This document shows positions 41,500 through 49,985 of a stretch of 64,000 bases of DNA, in pieces (position 1 is the stretch's first letter; each line of letters opens with the position of its first letter). A model generated the notes under the pieces. The model searched no databases, was not told the DNA's origin, and was given only the letters and a program-made list of their open reading frames with translations. The position numbers and the translations under genes are program-made. Source of the DNA: Allohahella marinimesophila (lineage in GTDB: Bacteria > Pseudomonadota > Gammaproteobacteria > Pseudomonadales > Oleiphilaceae); NCBI RefSeq assembly GCF_039538005.1, contig NZ_BAABBO010000019.1, positions 1 through 64,000 of the forward strand. The letters are read 5' to 3'.

Positions 41500-42696
41500 T
41501 CAGTGTCGAGGTGTCTTTCGATCATCTCCGGCATAGAGCTTGATCAGGTTGACCACGCTGTCGAGTAGAAATGACTGATCTTCTGGCTGCATGATCAACG
41601 GCGGGCTCAGTTGTATCACTTTCTCCCGATAGACTTCAATCAGAAGGCCGGAATTTAGCGCAAGTGGAATAATCGCTTCGCAGGGCTCATTCATCTCGAT
41701 CGCAATCAGCAGGCCACGGCCACGAATATCCTTGATGTAGTGCGCTCCGGCAAAAGCGGACTTCAGCGCCGACAACAGCTCTTCACCGAGGGCGAGAGAC
41801 AACTCACTCAGGTGACCGTCCTTGATGACGGCGCATTGCGCGCTAATGACGGCGCTGCTCAGCAGGCCGCCGCCCAGTGATGTGCCACGTGCGCCGTCGT
41901 GGAGTAGATCGGCAGCGGCATCGCGGGCCAAGCAGGCGCCCGACGGTAGACCGTTCGCCAGTGCCTCACCACAGGTCACCACATCCGGGCTGATACCGTG
42001 CTCCTGAAAGGAAAAGAAAGTACCGGTTCGTGCGGCGGTCGTCTGAATTTCATCCAGTATCAGCAGCCAGTTGAATTCATCGCAGATCTGGCGCAGTCCG
42101 TGAAGAAACCCTGTGCTGGCGAAGCGGATCCCCGCTTCTATCTGCACTGACTCAACCATCACGGCGGTGATGTTTGTGTTGGCTTCTGCAATCTGCCTAA
42201 GTCTCGACAGATCGTTGAAGGGCGCGCGAACGAAACCCTTCACCAGCGGTTCATAGCGGGCATGGGCCTTGCGGTAATCACTGGCGCTCATGGTAGCCAG
42301 AGACAGGCCATGAAAGCTGCCCTCGAAGGTCAGTATGGCTGGCTCGGCAATCTTCTTTCGGCGCCCCTGGAACCTGGCAAGCTTGATCGCGAGTTCATTG
42401 GCCTCCGCACCCGAATCGCACAGAATTGCCGAGTGCATCGTGGCGATCTGGCACAAATCGGTGCCAGCACTTTGCTGAACTGGAAGCTGCAGTACAGGCG
42501 AGGCGCTCATGAGGCGGTCCGCCTGGTTCTTGACAGCCGCGATGAGTTCAGGATGCTGATGCCCAAGATTGCACTGATTATGGGACGAAATGGCATCGAA
42601 CAAAGGGGGCTCATTCTCCCGCTGCAACCAGCAACCATCGCCACCCGAAATCAGTAGTGGCAGGCGGCCAAATTTGTTGGAGTACAGTGCCGGCAT
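41500..42696 (-). CDS. ArgD-like class III aminotransferase homologue lacking the PLP lysine
   Basis: A 398-residue protein of the acetylornithine aminotransferase fold. Alignment by eye to ArgD is continuous: SGAEANELAIKLARFQGR, FEGSFHGLSLATMSAS, LILDEIQTT (D215 as the PLP-N1 aspartate), PDVVTCGEALANGLPSGA and GTSLGGGLLSS. At the position of the Schiff-base lysine (SAKALGGGFP in ArgD) the codon at 41965-41967 is GAG, giving E244. DEVQ-G-GRTG is also altered to DEIQTTAARTG. So PLP catalysis looks impaired or absent, or there is a sequencing error. The start at 42696 (GAGG upstream) is preferred; the frame is open to 42747. It sits upstream of argF on the same strand. A functional ArgD probably lies elsewhere. 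Confidence 0.85.
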   Translation of the reverse strand: MPALYSNKFGRLPLLISGGDGCWLQRENEPPLFDAISSHNQCNLGHQHPELIAAVKNQADRLMSASPVLQLPVQQSAGTDLCQIATMHSAILCDSGAEANELAIKLARFQGRRKKIAEPAILTFEGSFHGLSLATMSASDYRKAHARYEPLVKGFVRAPFNDLSRLRQIAEANTNITAVMVESVQIEAGIRFASTGFLHGLRQICDEFNWLLILDEIQTTAARTGTFFSFQEHGISPDVVTCGEALANGLPSGACLARDAAADLLHDGARGTSLGGGLLSSAVISAQCAVIKDGHLSELSLALGEELLSALKSAFAGAHYIKDIRGRGLLIAIEMNEPCEAIIPLALNSGLLIEVYREKVIQLSPPLIMQPEDQSFLLDSVVNLIKLYAGDDRKTPRH

Positions 42697-42979
42697 GTAA
42701 GCGCAACCTCGATTGAGTGAAGAGCAGGCTGTCCTGAACTGCTTCAAGACCTCCGGCTAAACTAGTGATAGACTATTCGATCATCAGTTATTCAGGCCGC
42801 GAGCAGACCGAATCAGATGCTGCAGCGAAGTTGGGTGGTCCTGCGACTGTTCCAGGCCAGGTGTCGGCGCGGTAATGGTGCTCACTGCAGGTCCCTTCCG
42901 ATATATTCGGAGCAGTATAGTAGAGTTTACCTGCTGAGGGCGTTCGCGGCAGTATTTATGAAACGCATGAGGTAATTTT

Positions 42980-43294
42980 ATGGATGTCGTCAAGACGATC
43001 GAAGAACAGTTGAGCAATAATCACATCATTCTCTACATGAAGGGTTCGCCAAACGCCCCTCAGTGTGGATTTTCGGCGAAGACCGTTCAGGCATTGATGG
43101 CCTGCGGCGAAAAATTTGCCTACGTGGACATCCTCGAGCACCCAGAACTGCGTGAGGCGCTGAAGTCTCATTCGAACTGGCCTACCTATCCCCAGCTCTA
43201 CGTAGATGGTGAACTCGTGGGCGGGTGTGACATCGTGCTGGACATGTATGAGAAAGGTAAGCTTCAGACCCTGGTCAAGTCAGACGCCGCTTAG
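42980..43294 (+). CDS. grxD: Monothiol glutaredoxin (GrxD/Grx4)
   Basis: A 104-residue monothiol glutaredoxin with the CGFS active site (within NAPQCGFSAKTV, Cys about residue 30), and glutathione-binding WPTYPQLYVDGELVGG with cis-Pro. Monothiol glutaredoxins bind a glutathione-ligated [2Fe-2S] cluster and hand it on during iron-sulfur protein maturation. A small open frame on the minus strand at 42784-43017 overlaps it and was rejected. It lies about 280 bp from the ArgD-like gene, divergent, and 18 bp from the convergent TonB-like gene. TATAGT at 42916-42921 may be its -10 box. Confidence 0.96.
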   Translation: MDVVKTIEEQLSNNHIILYMKGSPNAPQCGFSAKTVQALMACGEKFAYVDILEHPELREALKSHSNWPTYPQLYVDGELVGGCDIVLDMYEKGKLQTLVKSDAA

Positions 43295-43312
43295 GCCGCC
43301 CTGCCAGGCGTG

Positions 43313-44176
43313 CTAGAGTGCGCCTGGCATATACTGTAGCCTGATCCTGTACGTGTAGCCGTACTGTCTGTCTTCCGACGGCGGCGGCGTATATGGCGCT
43401 GCTGCGTAGCTTGCACGAATAGCAGCGGCGTCAAGCTCCTCCAGGCCGCTACTGCGCGCGATGCGTGCCGCCCTCACAATGCCATTCGGATAGAACTCGA
43501 GATCTACAGCCAGCGTTCGCTGACGCCTCAGTGACCGAAAATTGAATTGCTGATGGTGCCATCGAGGTTGCGCAAGCCTTTGCATGAGATAGTTCCAGTA
43601 AGGCGAGTCGGTAGTCGGGATTTCTGCCAGTCGCTCAGCCACTTCACGTTCATCTTCCCCGACTAATCGTTCGATGATGGCTGCAGTCTCAGTGGCCGCA
43701 GTGTCGTCTGGTGATTCAGAGGGCCTGGGCTCAGGCTCGACAGGCTTGGCGGTATCAGCAAACACTGATGGCGCGGGCTTCGCTGTCACCGGGGGAGGGC
43801 TCTCTGGCTTAACGTCCGGGAGGGGTGCAGAGCGCTGTCCATTCCTGCTAGTGACCACTGGCGGTGGAGTAGCTTCCGCCGGCGTCGCCAATGGTTCCGA
43901 CAATTCGGCTGTTTCGGGCTCGGCAGTGGGTGCTTGGGCCGTGTTCGGCACTTCTGGCGGAGTCATCACTGGCCCGGTCACAGGCGGGGAGGGTGTGTCG
44001 GATGCCCGGCCCGAAGACGTAGGCTGGGGCTGAGGGCGTACAATGCTGACCTCCATGCCTCCCGCGTCAGAGCGCGCAGCTTGCTGGGGGGTCAGTGCAA
44101 TGATCAGGGCATGGAGGGTCAAGGATATGGCGCCCCAGAAAATCACTGTGTACAGACGATCGTTCAACAACACCAA
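43313..44176 (-). CDS. TonB-family energy transducer-like protein
   Basis: A 287-residue protein with one N-terminal membrane anchor (about 9-29), a long Pro/Glu/Thr-rich periplasmic spacer (about 45-175) and a C-terminal TonB-like domain (about 200-287). There, the beta-sheet pattern DLEFYPNGIVRAARIARSSG followed by LDAAAIRASYAAAPYTPPP is the TonB signature. It probably contacts the TonB box of outer-membrane receptors, or acts in TolA-like envelope linkage. The start appears to be TTG at 44176. No exbB/exbD pair is visible nearby. Its 3' end faces grxD and it follows the DUF1631 gene by 30 bp. Confidence 0.8.
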   Translation of the reverse strand: MVLLNDRLYTVIFWGAISLTLHALIIALTPQQAARSDAGGMEVSIVRPQPQPTSSGRASDTPSPPVTGPVMTPPEVPNTAQAPTAEPETAELSEPLATPAEATPPPVVTSRNGQRSAPLPDVKPESPPPVTAKPAPSVFADTAKPVEPEPRPSESPDDTAATETAAIIERLVGEDEREVAERLAEIPTTDSPYWNYLMQRLAQPRWHHQQFNFRSLRRQRTLAVDLEFYPNGIVRAARIARSSGLEELDAAAIRASYAAAPYTPPPSEDRQYGYTYRIRLQYMPGAL

Positions 44177-44206
44177 TGAACCACAAGAAGACTCAGCCCT
44201 TGAAAT

Positions 44207-46474
44207 CTAGGCAGCTTTGCCGGAAATTTTTCTCAAATTGCTCATGACAGCATCCATTGCCCTGTCGACGAGCATGCCTTCCTGAAGAAACTTGACCCGA
44301 CCGCGACGTAACTCATGAGCGACTTCGGCGCGACTCTTTTCAACGACCTTCAAACCCAGGCGGTTGACGAAGATCATTGTGCCGGTTTCTTCGATCGTGG
44401 TCGAAAGCTTGCAACGGAACTGGCTGCCATTGACCAGTGAGTACTCTACCCAGGCGCCAGGACTCAGCTGATCAACTCTGTTCAGGTATTCTATCAGCGC
44501 AGCATCTTCCATCTCGGCCTGTCTTTCGACGGCGTTCTTGGCTGCTTCGATATCGGCTGATAGAACAGCGGAACGAGGCGCGCCAACCACATCATCCTGA
44601 TCACCGGGTTGTGTCGAGGCAGAGGCCAGTTTGAAATGCGCCGTCAGATCCCGTTTCAGCTCGATGATGAGCTGCTCGGTTTCAGCTGGGTCGTAGGAGA
44701 CATCCTGCAAGCCAGATTTAAGATTCTTGAGCAGTTGCGGAACAATCTTGACCCATCGCTCCCGACCGGCGCGGTTGATTCGCGACTGCAGGCACCAGGT
44801 CAGTTCGTCGACCACGCGAACAGTCTGATTGAACCTATGTTCGGATTCCTCCTTCAGAAAAGCGAGAAACATGACCTGGCTCCAACCATTTCGCAGTAGA
44901 CGAATGGCAGAGTCCGGCAGGTCGCCACCTTCCATCTTGGCCTGCAACAGACGCTCGACCACCCGGTGCGCGCGCTGCGCCTTTACCCGACCGACTTCGG
45001 ATTCGCGGGTTCGCTGCTCAACAAGTGAGGCCTTTCGATCCTCACGCGCCCGAAATGCATCGAATTCATCATTCAGGGTCTGGAACAGTGTCATGTCGCC
45101 ATCGTAGTCATTGAGAATGCGATCGACGATGGAGTGAATCTCTTCATAAAGCTTGTCGCGCCGACGCTCGCTGAAGTCACTCCAGCCAATGCCTGCCTTT
45201 GCCACCGAGTTAAGCAGCTTGCGGGCAGGGTGCGAGGGCTTGCTGAAGAAGGCCTTGTCTCTGATGGCTACTTTCAGAATTGGAATCTGCAGGCGACTGA
45301 TCAGCACCTGCACCGGGGCCGAAAGATTGTAATCCTGCAGTATGAACTCAAACAGCATGGACACGAGGTTGATGAGGTCTTCGTCTGCCTGTGATAGGGC
45401 CGGTGGAGGACCATCCTTATGCTGGCTGGCGAGAAAGCGATCAAGGGAGGCACGCATGTCGACTGCCAGTACCTGGGTGTCGTCAAGCGGTCGCTCACTG
45501 ATCTGTTCCTGAAGGTTCGAGAGCGCACCGAAGAGCTGTCGATCCGCAATGTAATGTACATTGTCGCGTGGAGCGGCTCGTCCGCCATTCTCGGCAGCTT
45601 CCCCGCTCTTGTTGCGAATGCTAGCCATAAGCGTCTGCAATTGTGAAAACAGCGCCTCACCTTGCTGCTGCGCGGCCAGGGCCTCGGCAGCGTTTGCTGC
45701 GCTGCTGTCATTCTGTGCAGCGGCCGCCGGCCGGGCTGACTGTGTTCCTGCCTCGCCCGCCGAGTTCGCTGATTTCTGAACGCCGAGCTTCAGGTTTGGA
45801 AGAATACCCGCGGCGGCCAGGAGCCGGTTTCCGTCTTCAAGAATACCGCCAATAAAGGATAATACTTCCCGATCGAACTGCTTCAACAGTATGAGGCGTT
45901 CTCGGATCTCCATGGCCAGGTCACTGCGATGGCAAACTTCCAGAAAGGTTCGGGCAATGAAATCCGGATCGAGGGGGTTCACTGGATTCTGCGCGCTCGC
46001 ATGGACATAGAGACTGCTCACACGGGCCTGGAAGTTCAGCAATTCGCCGGCAAAATTTGCCCGCGCCTTGGTCACCATTGTGGTGATGGCGACCGACTCC
46101 TCCAGGGCGTCATTCTGAACAAGGCTCAGCGTATCCATGTCGATCTCGTCCGCTGCGGCGCGAAGATCTTCCTGGTAATGCCCTGGGGCATTGAGTTCCG
46201 CTTCGAGTTCGGCGAGGAATTCAGCTTCGATCACACGCCGCCTGATGCGAATTTCACGCATGGCTTCAAAAAAACGATTCTGTTCGTTATTTGTATGGGC
46301 GTGGTTAGCGAGCTCGAAGAATGAGTCGTCGGTGCCGTCGAACATTCGGGCGAGCAGCGCTGAAAATCTGTCTCGAGCAAGGTCGAGCAGACTGGCATGA
46401 ACAGCAGTATGCTGGTCGCGGAAAAGAGCCTGGCCAGGCTTTTCCGAGGGAGACATGTCAGGACCGGTGATCAT
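44207..46474 (-). CDS. Large DUF1631-family protein
   Basis: A 755-residue soluble protein of the DUF1631 family. It is highly helical and acidic, with no signal peptide or membrane segment. An Ala/Gln-rich linker lies at about residues 235-275. The C-terminus (about 655-755) contains GAWVEYSLVNGSQFRCKLST and FVNRLGLKVVEKS, a PilZ-like beta-barrel pattern, which suggests a possible c-di-GMP link. Family members are often mislabelled thymidine phosphorylase, for which I see no support. The ATG at 46474 or the one at 46456 are both possible. Function unknown; co-directional with the TonB-like gene 30 bp downstream. Confidence 0.82.
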   Translation of the reverse strand: MITGPDMSPSEKPGQALFRDQHTAVHASLLDLARDRFSALLARMFDGTDDSFFELANHAHTNNEQNRFFEAMREIRIRRRVIEAEFLAELEAELNAPGHYQEDLRAAADEIDMDTLSLVQNDALEESVAITTMVTKARANFAGELLNFQARVSSLYVHASAQNPVNPLDPDFIARTFLEVCHRSDLAMEIRERLILLKQFDREVLSFIGGILEDGNRLLAAAGILPNLKLGVQKSANSAGEAGTQSARPAAAAQNDSSAANAAEALAAQQQGEALFSQLQTLMASIRNKSGEAAENGGRAAPRDNVHYIADRQLFGALSNLQEQISERPLDDTQVLAVDMRASLDRFLASQHKDGPPPALSQADEDLINLVSMLFEFILQDYNLSAPVQVLISRLQIPILKVAIRDKAFFSKPSHPARKLLNSVAKAGIGWSDFSERRRDKLYEEIHSIVDRILNDYDGDMTLFQTLNDEFDAFRAREDRKASLVEQRTRESEVGRVKAQRAHRVVERLLQAKMEGGDLPDSAIRLLRNGWSQVMFLAFLKEESEHRFNQTVRVVDELTWCLQSRINRAGRERWVKIVPQLLKNLKSGLQDVSYDPAETEQLIIELKRDLTAHFKLASASTQPGDQDDVVGAPRSAVLSADIEAAKNAVERQAEMEDAALIEYLNRVDQLSPGAWVEYSLVNGSQFRCKLSTTIEETGTMIFVNRLGLKVVEKSRAEVAHELRRGRVKFLQEGMLVDRAMDAVMSNLRKISGKAA

Positions 46475-46852
46475 ATCCAGACACCGTCATCACGTTGAAT
46501 CGATGAAACAGCACTTTCCGATTCTAAAACGAAAGCAGTGAGATAAAATGACATAGAGCCCCTGTTATGGTTGTCCGCAGCAATGCGGTCATCGGCCTGA
46601 TGGCGGATGAACAAGGGTATTGGTCGTGGCGGCGACTCTAGATTAGTTATAAGTAGTTTTATGTTTTAATGCTACGGATTGTACTACAGATTGCCAAAAT
46701 AGCCAGTATCACCTGATTATATTGCGATCAATTGCACTACGGTGATGATTTGTAAGATGTCGACGAAAGGCGCTGGAGGGCTGGAGGGCTGGACGAGGAG
46801 GTGATACCGCCCCGGGTGCCGCCATGGCCGCCCCGGGGCTGGTCAGCACTAT
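46475..46852. other. Intergenic region between DUF1631 and Yip1 genes
   Basis: These 378 bp hold the upstream region of the DUF1631 gene at the left and the end of the Yip1 gene at the right. The middle, about 46630-46760, is clearly AT-richer than its surroundings. It contains a short direct repeat (46773-46793) and, at about 46807-46837, a GC-rich inverted repeat with GCCCCGGG / CCCGGGGC arms. The latter lacks a T-tract. No gene, tRNA or recognisable promoter was found. Confidence 0.5.
46773..46793. repeat. Short tandem repeat, 8-bp unit
   Basis: CTGGAGGG occurs at 46773-46780 and 46781-46788 and partly again at 46789-46793 (about 2.6 copies). It lies in noncoding sequence; it is a small simple repeat without known role. 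Confidence 0.6.
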
Positions 46853-47461
46853 TTAGCCGCGGGTCGTGTACTCGGGGCCAACGCCGAGGCCCCAGATGAC
46901 CACGCTAGCAGCGATAAGCGCTACGAGCATCACCAGGCCGACAGTCAGTATGCTGCTGGCAAACATGAATCCACGCTCTGGCGGAATCTTCATGAGAATT
47001 GGAAGGCCTTCATAGAGCAGGTAGACAGAGTAAGCGACTGCGAGCAGCCCCACAGTCATGACGATCCACACATTGGGATATACAGCAACGGCGCCGGCCA
47101 GGAACATTGGCGTGGCTGCATACGCTGCCAGCTCAACGCCTCTGTGAGCCTCTTGATCCACGCCATAAGTGACTGCCATGAAGTCGATAAAGCGTCCTAG
47201 AACGTAGACGCCTGACAGCATCGCAAAATAGAACAGAACACACAGGCTGAGCCCGCTCGCGGTGGTCAGGCGCACAGTACCAGAACCGCCGATGCTCCAG
47301 CCTGTCTGAGTGACGCCGATATAGGCGGCTACGGCTGGAATAAGCGCCAGCAGGAGCGTGTGTTGAAAGTACAGTCGACCGGGAGATTCGGTCTTCGCTC
47401 GAATCAGGGCCCACTCCTTGTCAGGGTGAGTGAATAAACCGAGCGTGTGTTCCAGGATCAT
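46853..47461 (-). CDS. Yip1-family inner-membrane protein
   Basis: A 202-residue membrane protein with about five hydrophobic segments. It begins MILEHTLGLFTHPDKEWALI, the start of the bacterial Yip1-domain group in which an FxxPxxxW segment precedes the first membrane span. The central AVTYGVDQEAHRGVELAAYAATP and YPNVW regions are shared in the family. Function is unknown. The ATG at 47461 has GGAG nine bases upstream; a TTG nine bases earlier overlaps that site. It precedes the DUF1631 gene on the same strand at a distance of 378 bp, so it is probably a separate unit. Confidence 0.78.
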   Translation of the reverse strand: MILEHTLGLFTHPDKEWALIRAKTESPGRLYFQHTLLLALIPAVAAYIGVTQTGWSIGGSGTVRLTTASGLSLCVLFYFAMLSGVYVLGRFIDFMAVTYGVDQEAHRGVELAAYAATPMFLAGAVAVYPNVWIVMTVGLLAVAYSVYLLYEGLPILMKIPPERGFMFASSILTVGLVMLVALIAASVVIWGLGVGPEYTTRG

Positions 47462-47657
47462 AGAGTTCAACTCCTTTATTGTTTGTCGGCCTGTTTGAGC
47501 TGCCAGGTCGGCGCTGTGAGAACCGTTTCGAGGCAGACTATGCCCTTACTATTGTTCTAAAGAAATGCCGGAAGCGAGTCAATGACGCCCTTATACTTTG
47601 ATGATCTAAACGGCGACTGCTTAGATTCTCTGGGTATGTGTCTGGGCGCGCATGTGC

Positions 47658-48914
47658 TTATTGATTGCGAAGTGCAAGAACAGATTTTATTGCGTTATCT
47701 TTTATCTGTTTTATCTCAAGCCGATACCCATGGAGAACAAGGCAGACCGGATTGTCGGGGATGTTTTCCAACGCTTCGAGAATCAGTCCATTCAGCGTCT
47801 TCGGGCCATTTATCGGTAGCTTCCAGCCAAGCAGCTTGTTTATTTTCCGCACTGTAGCTGAAGCGTCCAACAGTACGCGCTCATCGTCGAACAAGGTGAT
47901 TTCCGGGCTCGTGTTGGCGACATCTGTGGTGAACTCACCCACGATCTCCTCGAGAATATCTTCTAGCGTGGCCAGTCCGAGCACGTCGCCGTACTCGTCG
48001 ACAACGATGCCAATTCGCCGCTGTTCCTTCTGAAAGTTCAGGAGTTGGGTGTTGAGCGAGGTCTTGTGGGGGATGAAATAGGCGTCCCTGCTGTGCTGTA
48101 GCAACATGGCCTTGTTGGAAAATTCGTGAGTCAGAAAGCGACCCAGATTCCTGAGGTGGAGGATGCCGAGAATATTGTTGATGTCGCCCTTGTATACGGG
48201 TAGCCGTGTATGTTGTGAGGTCTTGAGCTGCTCCACGATCTCGTCGAGGTCGTCTTCGAGGTCGATGCCATTAATATCACTCCTCGGTACCATGATGTCT
48301 TCAACACTGACCTTTTCCAGGTCAAGAATGCTCAGCAGCATCTGGCGGTGTTGTTTGGGGATTCGGGTGCCGGCCTCGTGTACGAGCGTTCGAAGCTCCT
48401 CTCGTGAGAGGTGATCACTGCCAATCGCGCTGGCATCGATCCGTAGCAGTTTAATAAGACCATTCGACAGGAGGTTGACAGCCCAGACCAGTGGATACAT
48501 GAGTACGAGCAAGGGTCGCAGGATCAAGGTCGCCGGAAAGGCAATTCGCTCAGGATAGAGTGCAGCAATGGTTTTCGGAGTGACTTCAGCAAAGATGAGG
48601 ATGACCAGTGTCAGCAGCGCCGTAGCAATGGCAATGCCTGCGTCTCCCCATATTCTGATGGCGATGATCGTGGCTACCGAGGAGGCAAGGATGTTTACGA
48701 AATTGTTGCCGATCAGAATAATGCCGATCAGTCGGTCCGGACGTTCGAGCAGGCGCTGGGCGCGCTGGGCTGCCCTGTGATTCTGTTGGGCGAGGTGGCG
48801 CAAGCGATAACGGTTGAGTGTCATCATTCCGGTTTCAGAGCTTGAGAAAAACGCTGAACAGATAATAAGAATCAGAAGGAGGACGAGCAGCGACTCGACG
48901 GACATGTCGTTCAA
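47658..48914 (-). CDS. CNNM/HlyC-CorC family protein with CBS pair (YfjD-like)
   Basis: A 418-residue membrane protein. The N-terminal DUF21/CNNM domain (about 1-175) has three to four membrane segments, opening with SLLVLLLILIICSAFFSSSE and including GNNFVNILASSVAT. A CBS pair (about 195-330) follows with EDIMVPRSDINGIDLEDDLD and VDEYGDVLGLATLEDILEEI. The C-terminal CorC_HlyC domain (about 335-415) ends the protein. Members transport or sense Mg2+/Co2+. The start is TTG at 48914 with GGAAG eight bases upstream, or the ATG at 48905. The YpjD-like gene lies just upstream on the same strand, an arrangement also seen near ffh in E. coli. Confidence 0.9.
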   Translation of the reverse strand: MNDMSVESLLVLLLILIICSAFFSSSETGMMTLNRYRLRHLAQQNHRAAQRAQRLLERPDRLIGIILIGNNFVNILASSVATIIAIRIWGDAGIAIATALLTLVILIFAEVTPKTIAALYPERIAFPATLILRPLLVLMYPLVWAVNLLSNGLIKLLRIDASAIGSDHLSREELRTLVHEAGTRIPKQHRQMLLSILDLEKVSVEDIMVPRSDINGIDLEDDLDEIVEQLKTSQHTRLPVYKGDINNILGILHLRNLGRFLTHEFSNKAMLLQHSRDAYFIPHKTSLNTQLLNFQKEQRRIGIVVDEYGDVLGLATLEDILEEIVGEFTTDVANTSPEITLFDDERVLLDASATVRKINKLLGWKLPINGPKTLNGLILEALENIPDNPVCLVLHGYRLEIKQIKDNAIKSVLALRNQ

Positions 48915-49000
48915 TTCAGAAGCTTCCAGATAACGTGAAGGATTCCCCTTGCGATAGTACTTCGCTCAACGCAGAGGTGACTGGGGATGCGCCGTTCATA

Positions 49001-49822
49001 CTACGCGAGCAGATATTGCAGTGCCAGTTTCGAGCCCAGAAACCCCAGCATCAGCAGCCCGAGGGCAGATACTGTATACACTGCCGCAGTTTTGGCCCGC
49101 CATCCCCAGAAAAACCGACCGAGCAGGAGCATGATGCAGACCGCCCAGGCTGCAATGGTAAAGACTGACTTGTGGAGCAGTTTCTGGGCAAAGAAATTAT
49201 CAGCAAAAACGAAGCCGGTCAGTATGGCGAGGGTGAGAAATATCGCAGCGCCAGTCACCATCTGTATCAGCAGGCGTTCCATCAGCAAGAGGGGCGGAAG
49301 TGCCCGTATCAGGCGGTTGTTGGTGCGGGTCTTCAGCTGCGCGTGCTGTAGGTAGACCAAAGAGGCCTGGAGGGCGGCTACCGTCATGAGGGCGTAGCCC
49401 AGCACTGCGAACCCGACATGCCAGATCACGGCTGTGCCCAGGTGAATGCCAGGTGTGCCGGCGCCGCTCGGGAAGAGCAGGACGATCACGGTGACTGCGC
49501 TGACGGGATAGATCAGTATCTTGAGGTTATGCACTGGACGAAAAAACGCCATCACGACGATCAGCACCGACGACAGGAAGGCGATGGCTGATATCGAGTC
49601 GAGCAGCGCTATGGTTCTTTCGGTCGGGCTGAAGCTGAGGGCTATCCAGATGCAGGCGCCGTGCAATGCCGTCGCGGCGATACCGATGAGGCCGGAGGCG
49701 AAGCGATTCTGCGAGATCTTTCCCGACAGCACTGCCAGCTGCAAGGCAAGACCAAGGGCATAGAAGGTTGTCGAGATGGCACCAAAGGCCGGTAGCCAGC
49801 TATAAAGAGTGGTTGTCGGCAC
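49001..49822 (-). CDS. YpjD-like membrane protein (CcsA/cytochrome c assembly superfamily)
   Basis: A 273-residue protein with about eight predicted membrane spans. It contains the histidines of the cytochrome c assembly/CcsA family (GIHLGTAVIWHVGFAVLGYA, about 145-165) and a C-terminal LLGRFFWGWRAKTAAVYTV. E. coli YpjD, also next to ffh and a CNNM protein (YfjD), is the obvious relative; its role is not settled. The start is GTG at 49822 without a good ribosome-binding site. It is divergent from ffh, 163 bp away. A heme-handling function is suggested only by family. Confidence 0.87.
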   Translation of the reverse strand: MPTTTLYSWLPAFGAISTTFYALGLALQLAVLSGKISQNRFASGLIGIAATALHGACIWIALSFSPTERTIALLDSISAIAFLSSVLIVVMAFFRPVHNLKILIYPVSAVTVIVLLFPSGAGTPGIHLGTAVIWHVGFAVLGYALMTVAALQASLVYLQHAQLKTRTNNRLIRALPPLLLMERLLIQMVTGAAIFLTLAILTGFVFADNFFAQKLLHKSVFTIAAWAVCIMLLLGRFFWGWRAKTAAVYTVSALGLLMLGFLGSKLALQYLLA

Positions 49823-49932
49823 TAATCGGAACTCTGAAACGGGCGGCGCAAAACTTGAGCGATGGCGGGCCGAAAACGGCTTTGGCCACTGATCTTTATG
49901 CGATCAAGCGTGAAGTATGCGCGAGCGTTCGC

Positions 49933-49938
49933 TATAAT
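49933..49938 (+). promoter_or_regulatory. Possible -10 box of ffh
   Basis: TATAAT at 49933-49938 is a perfect -10 hexamer 47 bp before the ffh ATG. The -35 position (near 49910, GTGAAG) is weak. Plausible on position; not confirmed. Confidence 0.45.
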
Positions 49939-49985
49939 CCAAGCCCTTTTGCCACAGCCTCGCTCACTCAGTCTGGAACCACTGC

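Noticed and set aside
42784..43017. Minus-strand frame of 77 codons before grxD
   Set aside because: Overlaps the grxD start and its probable promoter; no support.
44207..46474. Label 'thymidine phosphorylase' sometimes attached to DUF1631 proteins
   Set aside because: No phosphorylase signature is visible in the sequence.
46800..46850. GC-rich inverted repeat as terminator of the Yip1 gene
   Set aside because: Arms GCCCCGGG/CCCGGGGC pair well, but no T-tract follows on the minus strand; left as a mention in the intergenic entry.
47582..47857. Plus-strand frame of 91 codons
   Set aside because: Its larger part is antisense to the CNNM/CBS gene; low-complexity product without motif.
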